From NCBI GenBank assembly GCA_030272585.1, contig BSYQ01000012.1, positions 2,046,001 to 2,110,000 on the forward strand: DNA of 64,000 nucleotides, given 5' to 3'. The DNA is from Bryopsis sp. KO-2023. Lineage: Eukaryota; Chlorophyta; Ulvophyceae; Bryopsidales; Bryopsidaceae. The translations under genes were made by a program, and so were the position numbers. Below, piece by piece: positions 39,658 to 51,880 of the stretch. The notes beneath the pieces are model-generated. The model had not been told where the DNA came from. It ran no database searches and saw nothing but the letters and a program-made list of their open reading frames with translations. The number at the start of each line of letters is the position of its first letter. The first letter of the stretch is position 1.

Positions 39658-42163
39658 TCAGCCCCGTCTGACTGCTGATTGAAACAATGAGCTCATTCCT
39701 TGCTGTAGACCCCCCGAAGCGATCGCTTCTTGCAGGAATTTCTGTTTAGCCAGGGGATCCTCCAATTTTGCCCAGTCAGATAACCGAATGACCACCACTC
39801 GCCACCCTCTCTCTTGAATTTTCTTCCGCTTGGCCATGTTGGTCCCCACACTCTCATGCAGAGCAAATCCTGAAGTGGGGGTGGCTGTTTCAGTGCCGAA
39901 CAGGTGCAACATCCCCTCGCTAGCTTCTGCAAGACTGTGAATGCTCTGCCTGGGTCGATCATCTTTTCGTTGCGACACCAACACATACGAAAAATACAAA
40001 AGGAAAACAAAAAAACTGCATGTCAGTCCTGTGGAGAAGTAAGACCCCTACAAGCTTTTCAAACTGTGAAAAGCGAATCCCTCCTCCCAGAAACGGAGAT
40101 TGTATAAAGGGCATCGACATACTCGCTCACCTTCTATAAATAGAGCAACTCTCTTTTGCGGGACGACAATGTCGCAATCGGGGGGCTGCGCCACCACATC
40201 CCCCAACCGCCTGGTCAGCAAATACACCACCTCATTCACAGCTTCTTGCCAGCCATCCACGATTTCATTGCCCCTCCACTGATAAAACAGCTCCCTCTTC
40301 AGCTGGGACAGTTTTCTCGAATCGCCCAGCGTTTTTTTCGCCCAATCGAGGTCTTGGGCCGAAACGTCTTTGAAATAAGCATCGTATGCCCCAGTCCGCT
40401 CCCCACAGCCTTTAAAACAGTGCAATTTTTGCATCATGAATAGGAGAGTCATGTAAGGTCCCTCCAAGTAAGGGTGCAACGGCACATATTCCGAGTATTT
40501 ATCCCCACATAGCCGTACAACCCTCCAATGCAGCGAACTCAATGCTTTCTCGACCTCGATTTTGGAAGCTCTGGGGTCACCCTGCCTAGGGGCCACCCCC
40601 TTCCTCGAACAATACATCATCGACCCTTGAATCAGATGCAACACCGAGGCCTCGTCGAAATCAACCTCCGAAAACTTGGCCAATCGACTCATCAACCTCC
40701 CCCACAGATCCTCCGACATGCAATCCAACATGCACATCGCCCACAGCACCGCCGTCGCATCCTCTACAGTAAATGCATCCACATTTTGCAACGAGTTTTC
40801 GATGTTTTTCAACATGTGGGGCGACGGCCTCAGCCCGATTCGAGCGAAACCCCACAGCAGGATCGAGAGCTCCCATGGTTGCATGGATGGAACGGAGTCC
40901 TCAATGGATTGCACTCCATCGGCCAGTTTCTGCATGTCAGGCTGATACCCCACCGTCAAAGACAGCAACGGCAGCGCGAACAAACCCACGACAGCTGTCA
41001 GGGGATCCTTTTTCACCTCCTCCAAGAAAGCATTTTCTTGCTGCCCGATCAACGAATTCGACGAAGGCCCGACCGTCTCAGCATGCAGTTCATCCTGGTT
41101 GAATGCTGAAGCCAGGGTGAGCATCAATCCAGACATCGGCAAGGTCCAAATTTTGCCGGCGGCTGCTGGAATCGAAAGAGCATTTTTGAGGGTAGCTGCA
41201 GAGGGTTCAATTTGGTGCCGGAGCGAAAGCCAAGCTCGACTGGGATGGGCATGACTAATCCCTCCTGGTCCATAGCTTTCGTGCCCTATGGAACCAAACG
41301 CATTGAACTCAGCACCGGGGCTTCCCCTTCAAGCCTGCCACATCTAACAGCAGCCCATTCAGGGAAACTCATTTATTTTTATTTGAAATCACTGATGTGT
41401 TTTTCTTTCTTTTTTTCTGAATGTATTGTATCGAGGCTGAAAGTTCCACTACGCAAATGAGTGAAATGAGCCAGACAACGATTTTCTTTATTTTTTTATT
41501 TTTTTAACATTTTTCTATTTTAAAAAATAGAAAAATTGGGCCCTGTGCATGGATATGGATGAAATCTTGCAATGATGCCTTTGGAACGTAATTTTCTTAA
41601 AAAGGAAGAAAACGCTTGCTATGCTTTGGTACAAATGCAGAAATCGTTGAGCTTGCAATCTAAAAAAAGCCTCAATGAAGTGGTGTAAAAAATCCTGGGG
41701 TAGAATTTAGAAAACGATTTTTAAGGCCTTTTTTTCTATTGCAAGGCTCACAATGCCACTCGAAACTGGAATGTGGATCGATCTGGCCACCCTTCGTTCA
41801 ATTTGCAGTGAATTTTCTTCTCTGATTACTAACTAGAATACAGCTATTTTATCCAAGAAAAACTTTGGTACCACCTTCAAAAACCGAATGATCCAAAAAT
41901 ACACAAAACTGTAGAAACAAGCCATTATTTTCTGCACCTTCAGCGAACAAGATTCTCGCGTAGTCCAGCAATTTGGACGCTCGCCTGCGAAACATCGACC
42001 CCCACCCAGATAAACACAACTCCAAGCGAAACGGTAAGGGAACGAAGCAAGCCACGTTCACCGAAAATTGTTCGGGGGCCTTTGCTCCTTCACTCACTGT
42101 TCGCTTACGAAAGCCAGCAACTGTCACGAAGCCGAGGAACGCATCGAACCCCATGTCAGACAT
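39658..42163 (-). CDS. RAP-domain protein, predicted organellar RNA-binding
   Basis: Exons 41938-42163, 40131-41285 and 39658-39926 join in phase (both introns phase 1) to give 549 residues from ATG 42163. The N-terminal exon is hydrophobic and basic (MSDMGFDAFLGFVTVAGFRK). The middle has alpha-helical repeats of the FAST/OPR kind (WELSILLWGFARIG, DATAVLWAMCML). The C-terminus is an RAP domain: RVALFIE, then about 25 residues, then GTNMAKRKKIQERGWRVVVI and LSDWAKL. RAP proteins of alveolates, algae and animals bind RNA in mitochondria or plastids. The start exon is assigned because its phase, donor (GAAG/GTGCAG) and direction fit; a separate transit peptide was not tested. The gene is divergent from SAP18 with 112 bp between the ATGs. 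Confidence 0.8.
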
Positions 42164-42275
42164 GGACCCCTTACCCACTTTGATGAATTACTAATACCTT
42201 TGGAGCAACACAAGCTTGAGAGGTTTTTCTCCAAAGAACTGTTCCATTTTCGTCGGTTAGCGGTTGAGTTCTGTT
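42164..42275. promoter_or_regulatory. compact bidirectional promoter region (RAP / SAP18)
   Basis: Only 112 bp separate the start codons of two divergent genes, so core promoters and both 5' UTRs must overlap or lie within the first exons. No TATA box is obvious. Confidence 0.5.
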
Positions 42276-44427
42276 ATGGCGTCGATAAAACGTGCAGTAG
42301 CGGAGGCGGCGGCGGATGCCAACACGAATCCTTATCAACGGAGGCCGATCCCTCGGCCATTCAAGCAAACTCATCCCGTCCATCAAGCAGAACCTCCACA
42401 AGCCCCCCCTGCTGAGCAAGTCGATAGAGAAAAGGTGGAAAATCAGGCAACTTTCTATATGCATTTAATTTGTCACTGCCCCCCTCCTGGAAAAGAAAAC
42501 CAATTACAGTCCATGTTTGGGTTGCTTTCTTGAAAATGGTGAGAGAAAAAGGCCAGAAACAAGAAGAATCATTGGTGGGAGTGGACATTTTCTTGGACTT
42601 ATTATCGTTGGGCGGCGTCCATGTCGACGAATGTACTGGTTTACGAAAAAAAAACAGGTCCCTGATTAACCAACCAACCTTTGATCCCAATTGATTCATT
42701 GTTTTGTTTTCAGCACTGCAATGATTACAGCAATTTTTCATCCATTCATGTTTTTTATACATATATTTCGAACTCGGTCCGCCTTGGTGGATCGCACCCA
42801 GATGTTTGTGGAAACAATTATTCTTCTTTTTTCTTTTTCTTTTTAATTTGAGGAAGGGAAGGGAAAAGGGAAGGGTGTTTTTGAAAGGACTTTTTGACCC
42901 TTTTGTGTGTGTGTGTTTTTTTTTTCTCCCCCCCCCAAAAAATTCACCAGGTGTGCCCGTTGCTTCTGAGAGTCTTTCCTAAGGTAAGGCCATGCCTTTT
43001 CATTGAACCCCCTCATTCCAATAATTCTGTCATGATCTGCGGCCAAACCGAAAATATTGAGGAAATTATTATTTTCATTTTTATTTTTCCACGAAAGAAA
43101 TCATTTTCATCATGATTTTTCCACAAAGGAAACTATTATTTTTTCCCCGATTCAGGGATATTTGGTAAAGAATTTGCCCTTGTCACTGGTTTGAGCAATA
43201 AATGCGCCACATGGGGCTTCTGTTCAGTTTTATACCTCCATAGTTTAAAAAAAAAGTACCCTAAGAATGAATAATTAGTCCAGTCTTGCGACCTGTGTTT
43301 GTCGTTGTGCTGGATTAGTTTTTTTTCATGATAGAGCAACTGTTCCCCTGAAACTAAAATAAACCTAAAAAAATCTGCAAACGAAATATGGTGCAACTTT
43401 TTTTTGGCGGGGGAGGGTGGTCCTAGTCAAATTGACCTGGAAGCCCCACTAATATCATCAGGTGGATCCGCCGCTTGTTGATTTTGCCAATCTCATCAGT
43501 TCTCCTTCATAGAAATGTACCTTCGTGCAATCGCTTTTTTTCGACTCATTTTGGTCAGGTTTTTTTTTCTTCTTCTAGTTTTTGGGGGGGTGTTGATGGT
43601 GTAAGGGGGGCGGGGGAAGGGGGGGACTACCTCAGTTGCGAAAATTGCAACTGATTCGATCAAGCGACAGGTTGTTTTTCTTCTTCCTGTCGCATGTGTC
43701 CCATCGAACTGCTTTAGCAACCCCAAGCAGATTTCCACCGTTTTTCCACACATCCACTTGTTTTGAAGCTCAACATTGAAGGTTTGCTTTGCTTTTATGT
43801 TCAACAGCTGGGTGGTCACCACGGTCTGGAGGATTTCGCCCGCCGAGGTCGGGAGCCCCCAGGCGAAGTCCAAATTTACACTTGGAAAGATGCAACCCTG
43901 AGGGAGCTCACCGACTTGATCAAAGAAGTCCAACCAGAAGCCAGGAAACCCACCACCCGCTTATCGTTCGCACTGGTTTATCCAGACAAAAAAGGAAGAA
44001 ATGTTCTGCGACAGGTGATTGCTGACTAAACCCTCCAAAAAACATTATCATCACAATGCTTTTCAGTTTGCTTTCAGTGGGGCGATATTTCCTCGAAGAA
44101 ACAAAAAAAATCGTGAATGTGGATTGGTACGAGTGGCTTTCGCCCCTCCGAGAAAATAGAGTTGAGGGGGGGGGGAAAACCCACAGATCGTTCCTTTCTC
44201 GATTGTAAACCCTGCGTGGTTTCACTCCAGCCTTATTCCCCCCCCAAAAAAAAATTAGAAACCAAGAGAACTCGAAGCTTGTTCCTGCAGAGCTGAAATA
44301 GTCAGACATGGTGTGGCTTCAGGTCGGGGAAACTCACTCCAGCAGGCCAGGAGAAGACGACAAGAAATCGCTGGAAGGATTGAACTTCGAAACCGGAGAT
44401 TTCATGGATGTGGCCATCAGGGTCTAG
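42276..44427 (+). CDS. SAP18: SAP18-like subunit of histone deacetylase / splicing-linked complexes
   Basis: Exons 42276-42434, 42951-42983 (33 nt), 43808-44014 and 44302-44427 join in phase 0 to give 174 residues. Key SAP18 segments are VDREKVCPLLLRVF (split over introns 1 and 2), GGHHGLEDFARRGREPPGEV, QIYTWKDATLRELTDLIKEV, ARKPTTRLSFALVYPD and, near the end, LNFETGDFMDVAI. SAP18 is a ubiquitin-fold protein of the Sin3 deacetylase complex and of the ASAP/PSAP exon-junction complex, in the nucleus. The N-terminal 45 residues are Ala- and Pro-rich. The 33-nt exon follows a C(10)A(6) tract at its acceptor. The last acceptor is AAATAG/TCAG; a nearby GCAG would put a stop in frame. Confidence 0.92.
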
Positions 44428-46302
44428 CTCATGCTTTTTTCTTTTGATTTCTGGTTTTTTAGTGTGTGGGGGGATAATTAGTGGCGTTCTTGTTGCTGGG
44501 TCGAAAGCATAGAGAGAGTGGATGGGGAGAAGGAGATGTAGTAGGTGATTTTCAGAAATGGGTTGCTGGTTTGTGTGAGCATTAGAAGATGTAAAGTTTC
44601 AGAGCTGGATCGATTGTGTCATTGCACAGCTATGCTGGCTGTGTTCAGTTTTTGAGCTGTCCTTTTTTCTTGGATTTCAGGGAGCGTTTTGGGTGGGTGC
44701 CTTGCATGGTGTTCACAATCATGTCCCTTAAGCGTTATGAGGAATCGTAATCTTTTCTGCCACTTTTGCAAAAAAAAAACATGGATGCATCGTCTATGAC
44801 TATGAGGTGTTACATAGTCTGCGGTGGCGTTCTGCAACCCCCCCAACCCCTTGCAATCATTCCACGCGTAGAAGCGAAAGGATACAGCAAAGCAGGTCTG
44901 CAGCCACCCACACAAGGCCATGATTCTATTCTAGCTTTTGCAACAACTCAATCGGATTGATGGGGGAGGTCCTTGACAAGGGTGGAAATTTGGTGGAATA
45001 CGATAGATATCAGTGGTTGGGGGTTAAAGGTTGGCAGCCAAATCATGAACAGAAGTTTGTGACGTTTTGGTCAACTGTTTGTGTAAAGCAAATGGTTCAA
45101 CAACAGGAGACTCGAATGTTCACGTGAAGCCGCGGCTCAAAATCTTTCACAACAGAAATAAATGCACAGGATTGTGCATTTGATGCACATGTCCCTTTCG
45201 CTGCACCCAATCAAACGATCCAAATTCGTCCTGTTCACTAAAAATATATGGAATTGATGCATTTGTCTTTTTTTCTTCCTTTCTTTTTTCCTTCTTTTTT
45301 CTGCTTGGGACAAAACTGGCCACGCCACAAACGCACAAACTAAAAAAAACGCAAAACCCCCTCAAAATATCTCGGAACGGCCACCTCCAACAACTATGAA
45401 GTGAGATTTACCACATCTTTTTTTTCTTTTTTTCTTCGAAAATGAAAAACAGATTGGAAAAAAAAAAACAAAAAAATCGGCAAAACACAACCCGCATTGA
45501 AAATCTTTTTTCTTTTTCCCACCTCCACCCCCCTCCTTTGACCAGGATCCGCCGACATGCAGAAAAAATTGCATGTGCACTGGAAAATATATATATTGAA
45601 AATATATATATATATCGAGAATCAATTTCGCATGCCATTCCAAATTTCTTCCCCCTTTTTCTTCAAAAGATGATTGACTTCTGACCCTTGCACTTGCGCA
45701 AACCATAGTTGAAATTCTTCTTTTTTTTCTCGTCCACCCTCTAAAATTTCCAAATTCTCTTTTTCGATTCCTTCAATATTAACCCAACAGGCAAAAAATG
45801 CTTTTTTTCTTCTTTTTTTCTTTCTCTTTTTTCCCCAAAGGAAAATTTCAAGGTAGCAGATTTTCTCAATCTTTCAACCCCAGGAGAAATCAAGTATTAA
45901 AAACACCAAGAAAAAGAAAAAAAAAGGGTGGAGAGGATAGAAAGAGACGAATATATAAAAAAAAGAACAAAAAAAGAATCAAGACAGAGGCTTCCTCATA
46001 TGACAGTATAAAAAAGGATGACAAAAAATGTGTAAATAAAAAAAACAAGGCTTCTTGATGACTGCGCGCGGTAAAAACTGGTTACTTTTTTTTCTCACTT
46101 TCTTTCCTCTACTTCTTCTCTCCCTTGGTTACGAGTTCATACTTTCTTTTTCCATCTATCATCCTGCTAAATCTTCCAATTATCGTCTTTTTTTTCTTTT
46201 AATAAAAGGCCATTTCATCTTCTCCCCTTGTGCTTGCGCATTTCCGGAATCACATCAAATGGCTCGAGGAAAAAACAGGCAGCAATAAAAATTTCAAGCA
46301 AT
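44428..46302. other. no supported gene; low-complexity DNA
   Basis: 44428-45130 has one small plus-strand frame (ATG 44959, 55 codons, MGEVLDKGGNLVEYDRYQWL...) without homology. 45240-46060 is dominated by T- and A-rich runs and a TATATATA stretch at 45587-45615. Confidence 0.4.
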
Positions 46303-49300
46303 TCACGAAACAAATATCGGCTGCCCTGCAGGGATGGAGTTAGTTTTTCCCTTAGCGTAGAGTGCATCCATGGTATGGCCAACATCCTTTCCTCCGGAAA
46401 TATCACTCCCGCTTGTGGCTCCGGTACTACTTCCCCAATCGCCTCCTCCACCACTGCCCCAGTGAGATGACTGACTCCAGCCAGTAGATGAGCCTGCACA
46501 AAGTCACATGAATATCCCTATTAAGTCCCCACATCATATTATATGGTTATATGATTTACCATTGATTCAACTAAAGAATGACAGTTGAATCAACAGTTCA
46601 GCACCTGTATGGAATAGACACCAATAGGTATACTAAACACACTTGAGGAGATGATATCAAGACGTAGCATTTTATCACCACTTGTCCATTGAGATATCAA
46701 ATTTGGTGAGATAAGTCAGGCTTACCTGACCAAGACTTCCGGCCGCCTGGCAACCATTTGGAGGCTGCTGATTTCCCTTTCTGGTAAGTAGCCCCTCCGG
46801 CTCCTCCACCACCACCGCCTCCACCATCTGATCCACTTCCGCCACCTCCAGCTGTATCTCCATGTCCCGTACCACCACCACGACCGCCACCACCACCTCC
46901 ACCTCCTCGGGAGCCTGCACCACCACCTCCACCAGCACCTGGAAGAACAAGACATTTTGACACAGATCAAATCTTGGATGAGAAGAACAGAAAATGCCAA
47001 TCAAAATGGTTCGACACAGGTGGGGTCATATGATCATTCCGCCACTTCACATGATGAGGTAACAACACTGCCTTGATATGACAAAACCACATCCTCAACA
47101 TGTCAAAGAATCATGTACAACTGGGCATCATGGACATTACCTGTAAGATCTCCTCCTCCAGTACCACCACCGCCGCCAGTTCCACCAGCACCTGATCCCC
47201 ATCCACCTTTTCCTCCTCCACTACCACCAGCGGCTTGTCCTTGCGGACTGTCATCATATGCACCACCTCCCTTACCAGAGGAACCTCCTCCGCCACCAGC
47301 ACCACCTCCACCACCTTTACCTCCACCTCCGCCGCCACCACCAAGGTGACCACCGGAACCACCTCCTCCAACCAAGTCTCCAGCACCTTCACCACCACCA
47401 TGTTTGGCTCCTCCACCTCCACCACCACCTCCGCCAGTATCGGGGCATTTGCCTTTACCTCCACCACCTCCACCACCAGCACCTCCAGCCTTACCACCTC
47501 CTTCTCCACCACCTCCAGAGTGTCCATCAATACCACCACCACCTGTATCATACGATGAGCCAATCATTTAGGAACCCACCCACCACACATGCCAATAGTG
47601 AGAACCCTTCACAATACATTCACTGAGGGCAACACTTGTCTACTGCCCAATGATTGTATGCAAGATATGAAGAATTTCATCAGCAAGCAAAAAGAAAACC
47701 TGCTGATATGTTCTAGAATATCAGCAAACAGCAGCACATTTTACCTGTTCCGCCACCACTCTCTCCACCACCACCTCCTCCACCACCGGATTTACCACCA
47801 CCTCCTCCTCCACCAGAGCCGCCGCCTCCAGAACCACCACCTCCCTTGACATCTCCACCACCCTTCGCACCACCGCCTTGATCGCCACCACCACCTCCTC
47901 CTCCTCCTCCTGATTGTCCATGATCTTCAGCTCCTCCTCCTCCACCACCTCCACCACCACCCTTTCCGGAATCTCCTGAGCCACCAGAACCACCACCACC
48001 ACCGGTGACAGCTCCAGTATCACCTCCAGCACCTGCAACGAGACAAAGTCATGAGCCACACTGGTCCAACACTTTTGAAAAAAGTGAAGAAGGAAAACGA
48101 GGGAAAGATGAGGGTATGAGAGTGTTCGCACATCTCCCAATCGCCATCCCTGTAGGATGAAAAATGTTGACATACACAGGTCACACGATTGCTTGTTCAT
48201 TTCGACTTACCAGATCCACCAGCCTTTTCTCCAGAACCACCACCACCTCCACCACCGCCAGTACCTCCTCCTCCACCACCACCTCCGCTACCATCTTTTT
48301 TCTTGGAACCTCCAGTACCACCTCCACCTTGGCGATCACCACCACCAGTTCCGCCTCCTCCAGTGGTACCACCACCACCACCACCACCTCCACCAGATTT
48401 TTGATCCTTATGGTGAGCAATACCACCTCCACCACCACCTCCGCCGCCACCTGCAGTGAACATATGGACTATGTTGTTAGACCCTGGAGGAGATAGAAAG
48501 CGACTGGCGCAATTCAGCTGGACAAAGCGATCGAAACGTACCATCTCCTTTGGCATCCTTCGCTTGTCCTCCTTGGCCACCACCTCCAGCCTGACCACCA
48601 CCTCCTGCTTGACCACCACCACCAGGGCCACCTCCTCCAGCTCCACCACCACCTATAGACAAAGAAAGAAGTCACTCTCGAGAAGTATAATGCATGACAG
48701 GAGTACAACTGCTGTGACAGGTTGTCACATACCGAAAAGTGTGGTGAATGAAAGCATCAGCACGTCACACTTGAACAAAAGGAGGAACACGCTTACCGTC
48801 GGCACCACCACCACCACCGCCACCACCAGCGGTTCCAGCATCTGCTTTGGTCTTATCGGATGTACCACCGCCGCCGCCTCCTCCTGATTGGTCACCTGAA
48901 CCATCACCTCCACCACCAATGCTTCCACCACCACCACCTCCTCCTCCTCCCTTGCACTCACTAGCGCCACCACCACCACCACCACCACTCTTGTCATCTC
49001 CTCCACCTCCTCCACCACCACCACCTGCAATAAGCACATCAGCTTCAGTACATGCACCAGCAATCTTTTCCTGCAACAGACGCCATTGTCACTCTGTTTG
49101 GATATGGTGCTCATCATAATTGCAAAACTTACCATCGCCTGGGCAGGTGCATGTGCATGGGTCTACTTTCCCACATGGAGAGGGTTGTGGCTTGGGTGAC
49201 TTGCCCTTAACACATGTCGGGCATGGAGGGCACTTTGGTTTTGGTTTCGGAGGGGGAGGACTGGGGGGAGGTGGACTAGGGGGTGGGGGACTTGGGGGAG

Positions 49301-50163
49301 GAGGGCTAGGGGGTGGAGGGCTCGGGGGAGGAGGGCTGGGGGGTGGGGGGCTGGGAGGTGGAGGGCTTGGGGGTGGGGGACTGGGAGGAGGTGGGCTGGG
49401 GGGTGGAGGACTGGGTGGAGGGGGACTTGGGGGTGGTGGGGGACTGGGTGGAGGGGGACTTGGGGGTGGAGGGGGACTGGGTGGAGGGGGACTTGGGGGT
49501 GGAGGGGGACTTGGGGGTGGAGGACTCGGGGGTGGAGGACTGGGGGGAGGAGGACTGGGGGGAGGTGGAGGACTAGGGGGTGGGGGACTCGGGGGTGGAG
49601 GTGATGGGGGGGGGTATGGATCCCAGGGTGATACAACACGTTTCGCCGGGTCCTGGCCAGGAGCAGGAGGTGCAGGTGGCTTTGGCGGGTGTTTTTGATG
49701 TACTGCCTGTGCTGGGAAAGGGGGTTTTCCACAGTCACATCCTCCTTTCGGAGTCACGAACCCATTACTGGGGGTGTCATGGTGAGTACATGAGCACGGT
49801 TCACCAGTTCTAAGATTTTGTTCCTGAACCACCTCCTGATCAAGGATCAGAGGTCTGGCATGGCAACCTGCATGGTGGCAAGGAATTATATTTTGTCAGC
49901 TCCAAGCAATGCTCCGACATGTACAATGCATCGATATCATGCGAGATTTTCAACCAGTACCTGGGACATGAGTGTTGATTCCCACCAGCGCCTGCGCAAA
50001 CGTAAAATGTGATTAGTTACAGTTGCATAATTTGTATGTCCCAAGAGCATCAAAAGCCATGTATGCTGCATGAAAAACAATTCTGTGACAGGGATGGCAT
50101 TCCGAGGATTTTAATGTCATACTGACTGACCACGAGGAGGACGCAGAACAGGGTCCTCTTCAT
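46303..50163 (-). CDS. secreted Pro-rich then Gly-rich modular structural protein
   Basis: Ten exons on the minus strand give 823 residues in frame: 50131-50163, 49961-49991, 49133-49867, 48797-49024, 48542-48652, 48211-48450, 47745-48032, 47141-47542, 46726-46938 and 46303-46493. Exons 1-2 form a signal peptide (MKRTLFCVLLVALVGINTHV, likely cut near CHA). Exon 3 has Cys-containing ends (PCSCTHH, GGCDCGKPPF) around a long (S)PPPP repeat, then KPKPKCPPCPTC and PCTCTCPGD. Exons 4-9 are Gly-rich with short charged breaks (DDKSGG, AHHKDQKS, SKKKDGS, AYDDSPQGQ). Exon 10 ends GSSTGWSQSSHWGSGGG...QPIFVS. SPPPP tracts are typical of hydroxyproline-rich cell-wall or matrix proteins such as pherophorins; Gly-rich blocks resemble silk- or wall-type proteins. 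Introns after exons 2 to 9 are phase 1, so each Gly module can be lost or duplicated without shifting frame. Confidence 0.8.
49240..49620. repeat. tandem array of about 15-18 bp units encoding SPPPP
   Basis: The plus strand repeats GGGGGAGG(T/A)GG(A/G)CT about 23 times, with G runs able to form quadruplexes. It encodes the Pro-rich core on the minus strand. Copy number is likely variable between alleles. Confidence 0.9.
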
Positions 50164-51880
50164 GTCGGGAGGTGAGAGTGCCACCTTCCGATACATCCTG
50201 TGCACACACGTCGACACAACTGCGGTTACGGAGCTTGCACATGGAATCAAGTCTGACGGAAATGACGTCAAGAAAAACTTCGATGTTCCGTGAAAATGCA
50301 AAGAGCCGCCAAATCATGATCTTCGTGACAGCAGCTCTCAGAGTCGATTTGTGGTCAATACAGGAGATCTATTCTGAAAAACGGTTTTGAGCTGTATCCT
50401 TGCCGCACTGAGCAAGGAAACAGCGGAGGGAAAAAAACAAGCGACACGACGCAACCACTCCCGTACTCAAGCGAGTTGCCTGTTGGGGTGTCTCGGACGG
50501 ATTCCTGGGGTAATATAATCTGACGATGGGGGGGAGGTGGCTGGACACTTGTCCCACGAAACGAGACGCAGGGTATGCTTGCCCGGGTGGAATATTTGTA
50601 GTACTTTGTTGAGTTTTCCTCAAGAGCGCTGGCGAAAGAGTTGCGTGCCCACCTTTTGCACCGATCCGAAGCGGATCTTGTCCTTGGATACGTTAACACA
50701 GCGTCTCGCTTTGGCTTGAAGACAGTTTTCACTCAAAATGAGCTGCGCTCGGTCAGTTCAATGGGATTGGTACATGCCTTGTTTGCCCCCGAAACCTAGC
50801 GGAAGGCACAACGGGTGTGTCTGAGCACGAGTTGCTGCGTTTCCTTTTTACATGTTGCCCGAATACTAAACCGAAGCCAGCAAACTTCAGTCCGTCAACG
50901 GCGTTTCGCGTCGGACGTAGTCCTTCCCTTTTTTGCTTACTTTTCCCCGTCAATGCGCATGCATCAACGTCAGCCACCCGCGACAATTTCAATGAACCAT
51001 GAGCAATGACTGGGGAAGATGCGTGTCTGTCCCAACGGGAGCGGACGGCATGAAATTACACCATGCTTGCTGTCCACGATTGAGCGCAGGTTTTTTGCGC
51101 TGGGTTGCATTGGAAATCCACCCAAACAAACGGCTGCGACTGCGAACAACGAAGAGGGGGAAACGTTTGGACATCGATTCCCAATGTCTGGTTCAGGCGT
51201 CCATTGTCTGGCTGCGATTATGGAGCACATTAACGTCCGCGATTCATATGTATGTGTTTTGCGCATAACGTAACGCTGCTGCTCTGGGCCACCCCGAGCG
51301 GCCCGCAAGGCGATTGGGCAAAAGGATGCGAGAACAATCGATGCTGCGCTTGTCCAGGATTATTTTCGATCAACGCGCGCTTTGCGTCACGCTGTCGGTG
51401 CCGAACAACAGAAAAAAATATCAGGATGCTGTTTCACAACAGAATGATTATGCACTGTTCTCATCCCAGAGGAAGGGGCTGTGCTTGAAAATAGTGAACG
51501 GTTCTGTGGGGTCGTCATCCAAGAGACGTCACGCTGAGCACGCTGGCGGCCGCGGGTGTGGATCTATTTCTGATTTCATCGAACAAACTTCGAACACAGG
51601 CAGCAACTCGACTGCAGAACGAGAAAACTGTGGTTTTCCCACTGGTCAGTGCCCTCAGGTTGACATGGATACGCTCGGAAGAGTCCGGGGCTCTTCCGAG
51701 TGTGTTGGCATTTCGTGGACGCCTCGCTAAGTCAATCGATTTTTCAATGAAGGCCCTAACGAGGCGTCCACGAAAGACCAACACAGAACGATATTTCTCA
51801 TTCCTCTGGGACGCGAGCGGTGTTTTCTATCGTTGTGGGTCTGGAAGTCGAGTGTTGGAGTACCGTCACTTTTTGCGCAC
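50164..51880. other. spacer between divergent secreted-protein genes
   Basis: It should hold the promoters of the Pro/Gly-rich gene (minus) and the Kazal gene (plus). Frames here carry no motif. Two hairpins lie at 51674-51700 and 51703-51782. Confidence 0.4.
51674..51782. promoter_or_regulatory. two consecutive inverted repeats upstream of the Kazal gene
   Basis: CTCGGAAGAG (51674-51683) pairs with CTCTTCCGAG (51691-51700). TTTCGTGGACGCCTCG (51711-51726) pairs perfectly with 51760-51775, and the arms extend to TGTTGG/CCAACA. They end 98 bp before the ATG at 51881. Confidence 0.7.

Noticed and set aside
47113-49119. Plus-strand Pro-rich, Ser/Thr-rich and His-rich frames
   Set aside because: They are antisense readings of the Gly-rich exons on the minus strand. 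Splice sites and phase support only the minus strand.
49120-49698. Plus-strand Gly/Leu-rich frame
   Set aside because: It is the antisense of the SPPPP exon. The minus-strand frame has flanking Cys-rich ends and a signal peptide.
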